Shown: positions 37,710 to 47,991 of the stretch, in pieces
Layout of the letters: each line of letters starts with the position of its first letter
How positions within the stretch are numbered: the stretch's first letter is position 1
Source of the DNA: Paenibacillus xylanexedens
Lineage (GTDB): Bacteria; Bacillota; Bacilli; Paenibacillales; Paenibacillaceae
Direction: 5' to 3'
Assembly: GCF_001908275.1 (NCBI RefSeq)
Contig: NZ_CP018620.1
Span: forward strand, 5,890,001-5,954,000
DNA: 64,000 bases
Notes under the pieces: generated by a model
What the model saw: only the letters and a program-made list of their open reading frames with translations
Told to the model about the DNA's origin: nothing
Databases searched by the model: none
Program-made: the position numbers and the translations under genes

Positions 37710-39266
37710 TACATTCAATATACCATGGATCAACTTTTCTTGCCAATGGATTTGGAGACAGATATCCCCGAAAATCACCTTGTTCGTGTTGTAAATGACG
37801 CAGTCAATCGCCTGAGCGATTCCATTTTCTACTCGGCGTATCCTGGCGGAGGCCGCCATAGCTATCATCCCAAAATGCTCACCAAAATCATCATCTACGC
37901 CTACACCCAACGCATCTATTCATCCCGGCAAATCGCCAAGACTGTTCGCGAAAATATCATGTTCATGTGGCTCGCTGGGCGGCAACAACCGGATTTTCGG
38001 ACCATCAATCGCTTCCGTTCCGAGCGGATGAAAGAGGTACTGGAAACGGTGTTTACCCATGTGCTGGAACTGCTGGTTCAGGAGCAATACGTGTCCATGG
38101 ATCACTACTTTCTGGACGGAACCAAGCTTGAGGCGAATGCGAATCGGTACACCTTTGTCTGGAAAAAGGCTGTCGTCAAGTACCAGGCCAAGCTGCAAGA
38201 AAAAGTACATACCCTGTTCCAAACCATCGAAGCGGCCGAAAGTGAAGAAGATGCGCTCCATGCGGGTACAGACCTCCCTGAGCTCGGGGAAGCGTCTGTA
38301 CTCACGGCAGAAAAGCTAGAAAAAGCCGTTGAGCAACTGGAGGAATCTTTACAAGAAAAACCGAAAAACAAAATCGTAAAGAAAACCGTACGCCAGTTAC
38401 GCAAAGACTTGCTACCGCGGCTGCAAAAGTATGAGCACCAGATCCAAACCGCAGGGGAGCGGAATAGCTATAGCAAAACCGATCCAGACGCAACGTTCAT
38501 GCGAATGAAAGAAGATCATATGCGAAATGGTCAATTGAAGCCTGGGTACAATGTGCAGATTGGAACGGAAAACCAGTTTGTTTTGGGTTACACGGTGCAC
38601 CAGCGACCCACAGACACGAAATGTCTGAAGCCCCATCTCGATCATTTCGAAGAAACGCTCGGCAAAAGACCGAAGGCCGTCATTGCGGATGCAGGATATG
38701 GAAGTGAAGAGAATTACAGCTATTTCGAAGAGCAAAACATCCAGGCAATCGTCAAATATGGGACGTACCACAAGGAGAAAACCAGGGCGTGGAAGCAAGC
38801 GATTGGCAAGGTGGACAACTGGAGCTATAACGAAACGGAAGATGCATGGACCTGTGCGGCTGGGAAGACGTTACATTTTCGGTATGAAAGCGAGACGGTC
38901 ACGGAAAGTGGTTACACGATTCGTACCCGCCATTATCGAAGTGAAGATTGTAGTACATGTCCTCTGAAAGCAACATGCACCAAAGCCAAAGGCAATCGGG
39001 AGATCGCGATCAGTCTGACCTATATGCGGCAAAAAAACGAGATGCGGGAACGACTGCGCAGCGAGGAAGGATACACCCTTTCTGTTCAGCGCATGACGGA
39101 GCCAGAGAGTGTATTTGGACAAATCAAAAACAACCGGGGATTCCGAAGATTCCTGCTTCGCGGCTTGCAAAAAGTAAGCCTGGAGGTCGGGTGGCTTTGC
39201 CTTGCCCACAATCTGCTTAAAAAAGCCGCAATGACGGAAAAACGCAAAAAGGACAAAGCTGGATAA
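37707..39266 (+). CDS. IS1182-family transposase (DDE type)
   Basis: This 519-residue transposase has the N-terminal DUF772-like region (about 25-110, HPKMLTKIIIYAYTQRIYSSRQ), a DDE domain with FLDGTKLEANANRYTFVWKK, IADAGYGSEENY and the late ESVFGQIKNNRGFRRFLLRG. Length and order match IS1182. The coiled region at 170-240 is common in this family. TTG at 37707 follows AAGGAGGG. The gene appears intact with no frameshift, so the element could still move. Confidence 0.94.
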   Translation: MYIQYTMDQLFLPMDLETDIPENHLVRVVNDAVNRLSDSIFYSAYPGGGRHSYHPKMLTKIIIYAYTQRIYSSRQIAKTVRENIMFMWLAGRQQPDFRTINRFRSERMKEVLETVFTHVLELLVQEQYVSMDHYFLDGTKLEANANRYTFVWKKAVVKYQAKLQEKVHTLFQTIEAAESEEDALHAGTDLPELGEASVLTAEKLEKAVEQLEESLQEKPKNKIVKKTVRQLRKDLLPRLQKYEHQIQTAGERNSYSKTDPDATFMRMKEDHMRNGQLKPGYNVQIGTENQFVLGYTVHQRPTDTKCLKPHLDHFEETLGKRPKAVIADAGYGSEENYSYFEEQNIQAIVKYGTYHKEKTRAWKQAIGKVDNWSYNETEDAWTCAAGKTLHFRYESETVTESGYTIRTRHYRSEDCSTCPLKATCTKAKGNREIAISLTYMRQKNEMRERLRSEEGYTLSVQRMTEPESVFGQIKNNRGFRRFLLRGLQKVSLEVGWLCLAHNLLKKAAMTEKRKKDKAG

Positions 39267-39288
39267 ACCTCTGCTTTGTCCTTTTTTG
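39246..39288 (+). terminator. Terminator of the IS transposase
   Basis: Arms AAAAGGACAAAGC and GCTTTGTCCTTTTTT; the left arm overlaps the last codons. Confidence 0.85.
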
Positions 39289-39407
39289 AACCTATGAGTG
39301 TTATTTCTTTTTGCCGATACGCTTTTAAGGGCTTTTGAGACAGCCCCTTTACGTACTTAGGATATGTAAACTATCTTATGCGAAAACAGTGTAGTAGCCT
39401 GTGGTCA

Positions 39408-40355
39408 TCATTGAATTTGTTGTAAAAATCGTAGTACCGCTACCTCCAACTGGTTCAGTCCTGGCTGCTCTATAGGAAAATGGCCTGCCCCTTCCAAGAT
39501 CACACATTCCTTGTCCACCACCAGACGATCAAAAAAAGATTGGCTGAACCTGATTGGTGTCATGGGGTCCAGTTCAGGGTGAACCAACAGGACCGGACAC
39601 TGGTTGAACTGTTCCGGGCTCACCTCCGGTTTTTTATTAAGGAATGTTCTTAATAATTCCAACGGAATACGTGTAGCTGCCGCTTGTGGATCATTCATAA
39701 TAAGCCGGGTTAAGTCCTTGTTATTAGTAATCAGTTGCATTCGGGATACCTGTTTGACCGAAATACGTACATGATCCAGCAGACCAGGGAACAGATCCAT
39801 CATCCGTTTTCCCGCCCGGCTCACCAGACGATTCGGCGCAAGTTGGTCACGCATTTTCGGATTACTCGTATCTACAAATGTAGTTGCGATCAAACCCTTA
39901 ACACGCTTGCTGCGTGCACTGGTGTGATAGGCAAGCATACCTCCGATGCTACTTCCCAATACAACGATTGGCTTGCCATCTTTTTTGTGTTCCCGTTCAA
40001 TGAGTGACACAAGCAGCTCTATCCAAAGTTCGTAGTTAATACGTGTACCAGACATTGCATAACTTAACCCATACGGCGGAAGATCTGGCGATACCACCTC
40101 GTATCCATGTCGCTGCAACATGCGGGCATACGGAGCGAGCAACCTGCCATTGCCTCCCGCACCATGAATGAACAGAATTTTGATTGAAGACTCCGGCGCA
40201 GGTAAACGATCGATATGCAGATGAACCCCATTGGACTCCCACCATTCTTCCTCAGGAGCTGTATGCTCCCCTAACCTCACTTCTTCCGGGAAAAAGGCCT
40301 GATACTGTTTCCAATAGGGATGTGTTGTCTGATATGAAGGCAAACTTTTTTTCAT
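39408..40355 (-). CDS. Alpha/beta-hydrolase, serine hydrolase type
   Basis: This 315-residue protein is an alpha/beta hydrolase with no signal peptide. The oxyanion motif is FIHGAGG at about 63-69, the nucleophile serine is in VLGSSIGG at about 137-144, and the late GAGHFPIE holds the catalytic histidine; the acid is likely Asp in HPELDPMTP. It hydrolyses an ester or related bond; the substrate is not known. ATG 40355 follows GAGGAGAATG. It stands alone. Confidence 0.85.
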   Translation of the reverse strand: MKKSLPSYQTTHPYWKQYQAFFPEEVRLGEHTAPEEEWWESNGVHLHIDRLPAPESSIKILFIHGAGGNGRLLAPYARMLQRHGYEVVSPDLPPYGLSYAMSGTRINYELWIELLVSLIEREHKKDGKPIVVLGSSIGGMLAYHTSARSKRVKGLIATTFVDTSNPKMRDQLAPNRLVSRAGKRMMDLFPGLLDHVRISVKQVSRMQLITNNKDLTRLIMNDPQAAATRIPLELLRTFLNKKPEVSPEQFNQCPVLLVHPELDPMTPIRFSQSFFDRLVVDKECVILEGAGHFPIEQPGLNQLEVAVLRFLQQIQ

Positions 40356-40382
40356 ACGTTACATTCTCCTCTTTTCTTATAC

Positions 40383-40411
40383 AAAAAAAGCCGTACAGTG
40401 TACGACTTTTC
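40383..40411 (-). terminator. Terminator after the expansin gene
   Basis: Arms AAAAGTCGTACA and TGTACGGCTTTT on the minus strand, followed by TTTTTG. Confidence 0.75.
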
Positions 40412-40464
40412 GTTAAGAATACGTCTATGACCATACTTCTTTTTATAACACCTTCGTATATCTG

Positions 40465-41181
40465 TCAATCGGGGAACTGTACATTGCCCGGTACGATATA
40501 TGCACCACCCGATCCATCATTAGGCAGAGCCGGGATCGTGTCATTTAATACCTGACCGCGAATATCGGTAATACGAACGTTTAGTTTTTCTTTGCCCAGT
40601 CCAGTTCCGAGGAAATGATTATAGTCTTGCTTTTCAAGATTGAGCCACGTGCCATCCTTCTGTTTCACTTCGAACTTCAGCACCGGATATTTGTGATTAC
40701 GAACCTGAATGGCTGCCCACCACTGACTGCTGCCTTCCTTGATCCGATAGGAGACGTTGCCTTGAATTGGAGCTTTGACCACTTTCCAGCTGATATCGAT
40801 TTTACCTGCCTTTGGGTCACCGATCAGGTTAAAGGCATTCGGTGAGAGATCCAGTGCTCCGCTGGCGCCTTCTGGATAGAGGTCTGTTACATAGACGGTT
40901 GTTTTGCCTTTAGGACCCTGCACCTCGAGATAGGCTCCCGCTAAAGCGGCTTTGACACCGTTATAATTGAGTTGGAACGGATTAAGTGCAGTAATCTTCA
41001 TGTCCGCCGGGATGGGATCAAGCAACACCGCACCTCCCGAGTAGCCTGAGCCTGTATACGTCGCGTAACCCTGATATGTATCGTTCCATGCAGCAGATGC
41101 AGGGAGAGCAAATAATACGAGACTGAGCAACATCCCTGTACCGGCCCATTTTAACCGTTGAAATCTACTTTTCTTGTTCAT
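40465..41181 (-). CDS. Secreted bacterial expansin (EXLX/YoaJ type)
   Basis: This 238-residue protein loosens plant cell walls without hydrolysis. A signal peptide (about 1-30, ending ALPASAA) is followed by expansin domain 1 (a six-stranded barrel, about 32-128, with AWNDTYQGYATYTGSG and the key acidic region VTDLYPEGASGALDLS) and the CBM63 domain 2 (about 132-238, with the aromatic cellulose-binding residues in SSQWWAAIQ). Size and order match B. subtilis YoaJ. The ATG 41181 follows GAGGAGGAAT. Its leader begins at the end of a repeat shared with the galactan genes. It probably aids cellulose or hemicellulose access. Confidence 0.9.
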   Translation of the reverse strand: MNKKSRFQRLKWAGTGMLLSLVLFALPASAAWNDTYQGYATYTGSGYSGGAVLLDPIPADMKITALNPFQLNYNGVKAALAGAYLEVQGPKGKTTVYVTDLYPEGASGALDLSPNAFNLIGDPKAGKIDISWKVVKAPIQGNVSYRIKEGSSQWWAAIQVRNHKYPVLKFEVKQKDGTWLNLEKQDYNHFLGTGLGKEKLNVRITDIRGQVLNDTIPALPNDGSGGAYIVPGNVQFPD

Positions 41182-41193
41182 AAGCTATTCCTC

Positions 41194-41228
41194 CTCGTCC
41201 GTTCTCGTGTAAATGGTTGGTTCAACTA
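41194..41228. repeat. Solo end of the ~190 bp interspersed repeat, in the expansin leader
   Basis: The sequence CTCGTCCGTTCTCGTGTAAATGGTTGGTTCAACT closely matches the right ends of the copies at 53801, 58878 and 59101 (for example CCTGTCCGTTCGGTGTAAATGTTTAGTTCAA), but no second arm is seen. It borders the ribosome-binding site of the expansin gene. Confidence 0.6.
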
Positions 41229-41411
41229 CTAGATTTGAATATAACATTATTTTACATAATGACTTCTTATTTTCAATCCCTCTCTACCAAATCACATCTA
41301 TAGTCCTGCCTCTGGACTTGAACATTCACGACCACGCACAAGATATGGATACATACCATAATTTGGTGGAATATGTATAATAACAAGGCTGTATTCGATG
41401 GGTTCCCCGTA

Positions 41412-41464
41412 ATAAAAAAACGCCACACCCCGGAGTAATTCCTCTCTCCGAATGGTGTGGCGCC
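41412..41464 (-). terminator. Terminator of the KhtTU operon
   Basis: Perfect 9 bp CGCCACACC/GGTGTGGCG arms, with a CGGAG/CTCCG inner stem, followed on the minus strand by TTTTTTTA. Confidence 0.85.
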
Positions 41465-41519
41465 TATTAAACACTACGGTCAGAATACCCAGTCTGTCCA
41501 AGGACAGCTAGCGTTTGAC

Positions 41520-42725
41520 TCAACCTGTTTCCCTTCGTTTCATCCGCTTCCTTAGCCGCGCATACTGAGCATAGATCCGCGGAGATTCTTTGGTCAGTAT
41601 AGGCCCCAGCACAGCCAGAATTAACACATACAACACGGCAAACGATTGGATGGATGCCATCAACCCTCCGGCCTTGCCGATGTTCGCCATGATAATGGAG
41701 AATTCACCCCGCGAGACCAGGGTAAAGCCCACATTCAATGATGCTTTAGGGCTCATTCCAGCCAGTCTGCCAGCGATCATACCTGCACCATAGTTACTGG
41801 CAATCGTCAGAATAACGGCAATAATCGTCATCCCAACAGCTCCGCCAAGTGAAGCCGGCTCGATGGTCAGGCCAAAACTGAAGAAGAAAATTGCACCAAA
41901 AAAATCTTTGAAAGGCATGATCTGATGTTCAATCCGACTCACATGTCTTGATTCGCCCAACACAAGCCCCATCATCAACGCTCCAATAGCTTCCGCTACG
42001 TGCAGCGTCTCTGAGAAACCGGCTACCAGGAAGAGCAGTGTCATGACGGTAAGCAGAAACAACTCTGATGACTTGATATTCAGTGCCTTATCAATATATT
42101 TGATGCTTTTCCTGCCAATAATCAGGAACAGCACAATAAACAGCAGGGCAGACAGCGATACTAATAGAACACTTAAGAATGAAGTTGCCCCGCTGAGCAC
42201 AAGCCCGGTCAGGATGGAGATATGAATCGCGATGAACAAGTCATCAAACATGATCATGCCCATAATAATCTCTGTTTCAGGGTTTGCCGTGCGTTTCAGA
42301 TCAACGAGCACTTTAGCTACAATGGCTGTAGAAGAGCTGGTCATGATCCCGCAGACAACAAGTGTCTCCTGAAGGGGCAGATCCATGAACCACCCCAACA
42401 GCAATCCAGAGACAAAATTCAGACCAACATAGAACATGCCCCCGGTCAGAATGGCTTTACCAGACTTTAATAAACGGGAGACCGAGAACTCCAAACCCAG
42501 ATAAAATAACAAAAACAGAATGCCAAGCCTGCCCATAAATTCAATAAAGGTCGAACTTTCGATAAAACGTAAATCCACTATGCCGATCTGTGGTGCATGT
42601 GGTCCAACAGCCATACCAATCAGGATATAGAAAGGAATGACTGAAAATCGTAATCGTGAAGATATCAGCCCAGTAAGTGTAATCAGCGCAACGGCAATTC
42701 CCACTTCGAATATGAGCATATCCAT
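41520..42725 (-). CDS. khtU: Monovalent cation/proton antiporter, KhtU/KefB-like
   Basis: This 401-residue protein has about 12 membrane segments of the CPA2 antiporter family. It contains SSSTAIVAKVLVDLKR, the MMFDDLF-like MIMFDDLFIAIHISI with the key aspartates, and the late GFTLVSRGEFSII, the typical CPA2 sequence. Linked to KhtT it should export potassium (or ammonium) against protons. It starts 3 bp after the KhtT stop. No strong binding site is seen, so translation is probably coupled. The C-terminus has a short charged tail (RLRKRMKRRETG). Confidence 0.88.
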   Translation of the reverse strand: MDMLIFEVGIAVALITLTGLISSRLRFSVIPFYILIGMAVGPHAPQIGIVDLRFIESSTFIEFMGRLGILFLLFYLGLEFSVSRLLKSGKAILTGGMFYVGLNFVSGLLLGWFMDLPLQETLVVCGIMTSSSTAIVAKVLVDLKRTANPETEIIMGMIMFDDLFIAIHISILTGLVLSGATSFLSVLLVSLSALLFIVLFLIIGRKSIKYIDKALNIKSSELFLLTVMTLLFLVAGFSETLHVAEAIGALMMGLVLGESRHVSRIEHQIMPFKDFFGAIFFFSFGLTIEPASLGGAVGMTIIAVILTIASNYGAGMIAGRLAGMSPKASLNVGFTLVSRGEFSIIMANIGKAGGLMASIQSFAVLYVLILAVLGPILTKESPRIYAQYARLRKRMKRRETG

Positions 42726-42728
42726 AGG

Positions 42729-43235
42729 CTAAGTCCGTCCATCAGTCAACAATTGTTTGAGATGTTTGATCTGATTCCGTTCACCGGCAACTACAATTGT
42801 AGCTCCAGCGGTAAAAGCATAATCCGGGCCTGGATTAAAATGCTTCTCCTTATCCTTGGTCACAACAGCGAGAATTACGGCGCCCGTAGCCTGACGGATA
42901 TCCAGTTCACCAATCGTCATGCCTACGCTTGCGGCGTGAGGCTCAATTCGCAGCCATTCGATTAACAGCCCTTCAAGCATCACTTCACGCTCATCCTGAA
43001 ACTTCGGTTTATAGGTCATACCACCAACAATAGCGGCTACCGCCCGGGCTTCATCATCATCCAGGGTGACAAGAGATACCATATCACCCACCTCTTCAGG
43101 TGTATCCCCTGACTCCATATGGAATAGGTCACGTCGCTCGTCGTTATGAATCACAATGACCAAATGCTCACCACTACGGGTATGCAGCCAGTATTTACGT
43201 CCAATCCCTGGTAAGTCCGTCTCTTTAAAGTGCAT
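42729..43235 (-). CDS. khtT: KhtT-type TrkA-C regulatory protein
   Basis: This 168-residue cytoplasmic protein has the KhtT plan: an N-terminal region (about 1-75) with FKETDLPGIGRKYWL and a C-terminal RCK_C/TrkA-C domain (about 85-165; LDIRQATGAVILAVV and FTAGATIVVAGERNQIKHL). It controls the adjacent antiporter, with nucleotides such as c-di-AMP as known ligands in B. subtilis. ATG 43235 follows GGGGGTGCAGATC; a GTG 9 bases upstream is too close to that site. It overlaps the upstream GreA-like gene by 11 bp and precedes khtU by 3 bp, an operon. Confidence 0.88.
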   Translation of the reverse strand: MHFKETDLPGIGRKYWLHTRSGEHLVIVIHNDERRDLFHMESGDTPEEVGDMVSLVTLDDDEARAVAAIVGGMTYKPKFQDEREVMLEGLLIEWLRIEPHAASVGMTIGELDIRQATGAVILAVVTKDKEKHFNPGPDYAFTAGATIVVAGERNQIKHLKQLLTDGRT

Positions 43236-43698
43236 GATCTGCACCCCCTAGCGCCGGCTCGTTCAAGGTTTCGCTCCTCAGCTCGATTCCCGTAATGCGG
43301 ATTCTCATGGAACCTGATGGTGTATGAACAGACCTAACTTCCCCTTTACTGCCAAGCAGTAATTGACTCCCAACTGGAGAGAGGAAGGAAATACGACCCT
43401 CATCAGGATTAGTATCCTCTGGCATGACAATCATGAACGAATCTGACGTATGAAAATCGAGATATTCAAAATCAATATGACTGCCGATCAATACAGCTGA
43501 GTCCAGACCTTCATCAGGACCCATGAGCAGTTTTTCCACATACTCTGTATATGCGGACAATTGTTTTTCCAATTGTATCCGCTCTGGATCACGCGCGTCG
43601 AAATAGGCGTCGAGAAATGTTCTCTTCTCTTCACCGAATGTAAATAGCTGGCTCACCAGCTTCTCTCTGCAATTATGGCGGGAGGTCCTATGGTTCAT
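43225..43698 (-). CDS. GreA/GreB C-terminal-domain protein heading the KhtTU operon
   Basis: This 157-residue protein has a helical first half (about 1-70) and a C-terminal FKBP-like GreA/GreB domain (about 75-150): VLIGSHIDFEYLDFHTSDSF, then GRISFLSPVGSQLLLG and SMRIRITGIEL. The acidic tip of real GreA (DLSENAEY) is not present, so it is unlikely to cleave RNA in polymerase and may be Rnk-like. ATG 43698 has GGGGGTG upstream; a GTG 12 bases before overlaps that site. It overlaps khtT by 11 bp. In B. subtilis the third gene of this operon is KhtS, but I could not show that this protein is its homologue. Confidence 0.75.
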   Translation of the reverse strand: MNHRTSRHNCREKLVSQLFTFGEEKRTFLDAYFDARDPERIQLEKQLSAYTEYVEKLLMGPDEGLDSAVLIGSHIDFEYLDFHTSDSFMIVMPEDTNPDEGRISFLSPVGSQLLLGSKGEVRSVHTPSGSMRIRITGIELRSETLNEPALGGADHAL

Positions 43699-45472
<1,774 letters not shown>

Positions 45473-45497
45473 TTTAAATACGTGATTCTCCACGATC

Positions 45498-45538
45498 AAA
45501 GGGCGTTCCCATCAATTTGGGTAACTGCCCTTTTTTCC
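45498..45538 (+). terminator. Terminator after gdhA
   Basis: Arms AAAGGGC and GCCCTTTTTT with a CCCA/TGGG inner stem. Confidence 0.85.
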
Positions 45539-45627
45539 TTGTCTTCAATTGCTCTAATCGCAAGGCAATGGTAAAGTGGTACTGACGTAATTCCATCTAT
45601 TTGTACTATTATAAGGAAGTGTTTACA

Positions 45628-46482
45628 TTGTCTAACCAACCATTTGCCAGCACTGCGAGTCCTCATCTTAGCGCAGACTGTGAGCAATGTTTTGGCCTGT
45701 GCTGTGTTGCCTTGCCCTATGGCAAGTCATCTGACTTTGCTTTTGATAAAGCCAGCGGCACACCCTGTCCCAATCTGCGCACGGACAATCGCTGCGGTAT
45801 CCATACTCAGCTTCGGCAGAAAGGGTTCAAAGGTTGCACGGTATATGACTGTTTCGGAGCTGGACAGAAGCTGTCCCAAGTGACCTACGCGGGCAAAGAT
45901 TGGCGTGATCATCCAGAGTCTGCAAACGAGATGTTCGATTGTCTGCCTGCTTTGCGACAACTTCACGAGTTGCTCAGTTATATGAAGGAAATGATGATGA
46001 GACCGGAGACGTCATCCCTTCACTCGGCATTTGGTGAGTTATATGAGGAGATTGAGCGCTTGAGCAATCTGGAGCCTGCGGCACTCCTCCGTCTGGACAT
46101 CGCCAATTATCGGTCCAGTGTGAATCAACTCTTGGTTCAGGCAAGTGAGTTGGTACGCGCGAATGTGCCACCCACCGCTCATGGACAAGGGAAGTCGAAG
46201 AAGAGTAAAAAACGTACCGGAAGTGACTTTTTTGGTGCCAATTTAAAAGGAGCTGACCTGCGGGGCGCAAGCTTCCGAGGGGCTTTAATGATCGCAGCCG
46301 ATCTCCGAAATGCAGATACACGAAATGCGGATTGGATTGGCGCGGACTTGCGGGATACGGATCTGGGCGATGCAGACCTGAGAGGTGGCATCTTCCTGAC
46401 GCAATCCCAGATTAATGCAGCCAAAGGTAATGTGAATACCAAGTTGCCGGATCATCTTAACATTCCCTCACACTGGGTGTAG
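45628..46482 (+). CDS. Pentapeptide-repeat protein with N-terminal cysteine cluster
   Basis: This 284-residue protein starts with a likely metal-binding Cys cluster (about 13-22, DCEQCFGLCC, and CPNLRTDNRCG at about 47), continues with an alpha-helical middle, and ends with pentapeptide repeats A(D/N)LxG at about 200-260 (NLKGADLRGASFRGA, then DLRNADTRNADWIGADLRDT). Such repeats fold into a right-handed beta-helix. Similar proteins in this group are uncharacterised. The TTG at 45628 has AAGGAAG 8 bases upstream; an in-frame TTG at 45601 lacks one. It follows gdhA but has its own binding site and is separated by a terminator. Confidence 0.82.
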   Translation: MSNQPFASTASPHLSADCEQCFGLCCVALPYGKSSDFAFDKASGTPCPNLRTDNRCGIHTQLRQKGFKGCTVYDCFGAGQKLSQVTYAGKDWRDHPESANEMFDCLPALRQLHELLSYMKEMMMRPETSSLHSAFGELYEEIERLSNLEPAALLRLDIANYRSSVNQLLVQASELVRANVPPTAHGQGKSKKSKKRTGSDFFGANLKGADLRGASFRGALMIAADLRNADTRNADWIGADLRDTDLGDADLRGGIFLTQSQINAAKGNVNTKLPDHLNIPSHWV

Positions 46483-46572
46483 GGTGCCATTTCCGCAAGA
46501 ACACGAGCAGGAATACAGGTAGGATAGACCTGCCAATTCATATGAATGTATGAATCGTATACAGCAACAGCC

Positions 46573-46618
46573 AAAAAAAACAGCTCGTCCTATACATCCA
46601 AGGACGAGCTGTTTCTAT
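46573..46618. terminator. Bidirectional terminator between the pentapeptide and ddh genes
   Basis: Perfect 13 bp arms AAACAGCTCGTCC and GGACGAGCTGTTT, flanked by A and T tracts. Confidence 0.88.
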
Positions 46619-46641
46619 AAAATCATTGGAACGAATCAGAA

Positions 46642-47619
46642 TTACAACAAGTCGCGGCGAAGATCTTCAGCCGATTTTGGAGACAAGTGACCGAGCGGAA
46701 TATCAAATACCGTTTTCGCTCCCTTATGTCCTTCCACGCTCAAGCGTTGTGCGGCTCTTGCATACGCCACAAGTACGCTTGCTGTAAATTCAGGATTGCT
46801 GTCGAGTTTCAGACCAAATTCAATAATTTGCTTTTGACCAGCACCTGTAACCCCACTGCGAATTACAAATCCACCATGCGGCATACCTTCATGCTCGGAT
46901 TTCAATTCTTCTTCGCTAATGAATGTTACAGTTGTATCGTAATCTGCAAAATAGTTAGGCATCGACACAATCGTCTCACGGATCTCATCCTGATTAGCAC
47001 CATCTTCTGCTACCACATAACATTGACGCAGATGTTTCTCGCGTGTAGACAGCTCTGGTGTCTCCCCTGCACGAATGCGGTTGATTACCTCTTCAACAGG
47101 TACAGTATACTGTACACCCGCCTTAACGCCTGGAACACGACGAATAGCATCCGAGTGGCCTTGGCTCACACCTTTGCCCCAGAACGTGTACTCTTTTCCT
47201 TCTGGCAAGATGGACTGTGCAAGCAGACGGTTCATGGAGAACAAGCCTGGGTCCCAACCTGTGGAAATGACACTTACGTGACCGCCTTGCTCTGCCGCAG
47301 CATTAACTTCCTTGTAGAATTCAGGAATTTTCGCATGTGTATCGAAGCTATCTACCGTATTGAACAACTTGGCGATGGCTGGTGTCTGCTCTGGAAGGTC
47401 GGTTGCAGAACCACCACAGAGGATCATAACATCAATCTTGCCTATGTACTGCTCCGCTGCAGAGATATGCTCAAAACGTACTTCTGTGCTTTCAGCGACC
47501 ATCTGCTCCGGATTACGACGTGTAAACACAGCAATCAGTTCCAGATCCTCGTTCTGGGAAATGGCTTTCTCTACACCTTTACCCAAGTTACCGTAACCAA
47601 CAATACCCACTCTAATCAT
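46642..47619 (-). CDS. ddh: meso-Diaminopimelate dehydrogenase
   Basis: This 325-residue NADPH enzyme makes meso-diaminopimelate directly from tetrahydrodipicolinate, the short branch of lysine and cell-wall synthesis. The Rossmann motif VGIVGYGNLGKG at 5-16, FTRRNPEQM, the CGGSATDLPEQ and NTVDSFDTHA regions, and STGWDPGLFSMNR all match the family, as does the length. The ATG 47619 has GAGAGG 7 bases upstream; a TTG in frame at 47625 is less favoured. It is alone on the minus strand. Confidence 0.94.
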   Translation of the reverse strand: MIRVGIVGYGNLGKGVEKAISQNEDLELIAVFTRRNPEQMVAESTEVRFEHISAAEQYIGKIDVMILCGGSATDLPEQTPAIAKLFNTVDSFDTHAKIPEFYKEVNAAAEQGGHVSVISTGWDPGLFSMNRLLAQSILPEGKEYTFWGKGVSQGHSDAIRRVPGVKAGVQYTVPVEEVINRIRAGETPELSTREKHLRQCYVVAEDGANQDEIRETIVSMPNYFADYDTTVTFISEEELKSEHEGMPHGGFVIRSGVTGAGQKQIIEFGLKLDSNPEFTASVLVAYARAAQRLSVEGHKGAKTVFDIPLGHLSPKSAEDLRRDLL

Positions 47620-47710
47620 GTTCAATCCTCTCCTGTCTTCTTCTATAGTTGTCTATTACTCTGTTTATAATGATATAACATACCATGTAACCTGTCAGGT
47701 TTCCAGTTCG

Positions 47711-47766
47711 AAATAAAAATACCTTGCAGCGGTGCAGCAATAATGCGGCTCCGTATGCAAGGTATT
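47711..47766 (-). terminator. Terminator downstream of the alpha/beta-hydrolase operon
   Basis: Arms AATACCTTGCA and TGCAAGGTATT around a 27-base loop, followed on the minus strand by TTTTATTTC. Confidence 0.7.
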
Positions 47767-47831
47767 ATGGCGTTCATTCGTTATTTTATGAAGAAAAAAA
47801 GCAGGAAAGAAAAATAGCCCTTCTCTTCTGC

Positions 47832-47969
47832 TTATGATTCTGTCCAGGTCAACGTCAGTTCAATGACGCCTTCCTGTCCCGCATCCGTCAACTTTTTGGC
47901 AAGGCTACCATCATCGCCAGTGCCGCACAGGCCAATACATATTTCCTTCTCTTCACCATCTGTTACCAC
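47832..47969 (-). CDS. Possible small gene or gene remnant, 45 residues
   Basis: A 45-codon frame starts at GTG 47969 behind GATGAAGGG and ends at TAA 47832. The sequence (MVTDGEEKEICIGLCG, GDDGSLAKKLTDAGQEG, ELTLTWTES) looks soluble and protein-like. It may be a short gene or the tail of a decayed larger one. I do not recognise it. Confidence 0.3.
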   Translation of the reverse strand: MVTDGEEKEICIGLCGTGDDGSLAKKLTDAGQEGVIELTLTWTES

Positions 47970-47991
47970 CCCTTCATCTTTGTTTCATGTG

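Larger units (their letters stand above)
37583..39347 (+). mobile_element. IS1182-family insertion sequence
   Basis: The element is 1765 bp. Its ends are GGGGCTGTCTCATAAG (37583-37598) and the reverse complement of GGGGCTGTCTCAAAAG (39332-39347), matching at 15 of 16 positions. It holds one intact transposase. No clear target duplication is seen in the flanks (AAAT to the left, TTTA to the right). It sits in the 3' end of the PhzF gene in the same direction. Confidence 0.9.

Noticed and set aside
37579-39351. Target-site duplication of the IS1182 element
   Set aside because: The flanks read AAAT on the left and TTTA on the right, which are not direct repeats, so none is claimed.
46687-47670. 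A 327-codon plus-strand frame opposite ddh
   Set aside because: It is antisense to meso-diaminopimelate dehydrogenase, with Cys-rich nonsense sequence and no start signal.
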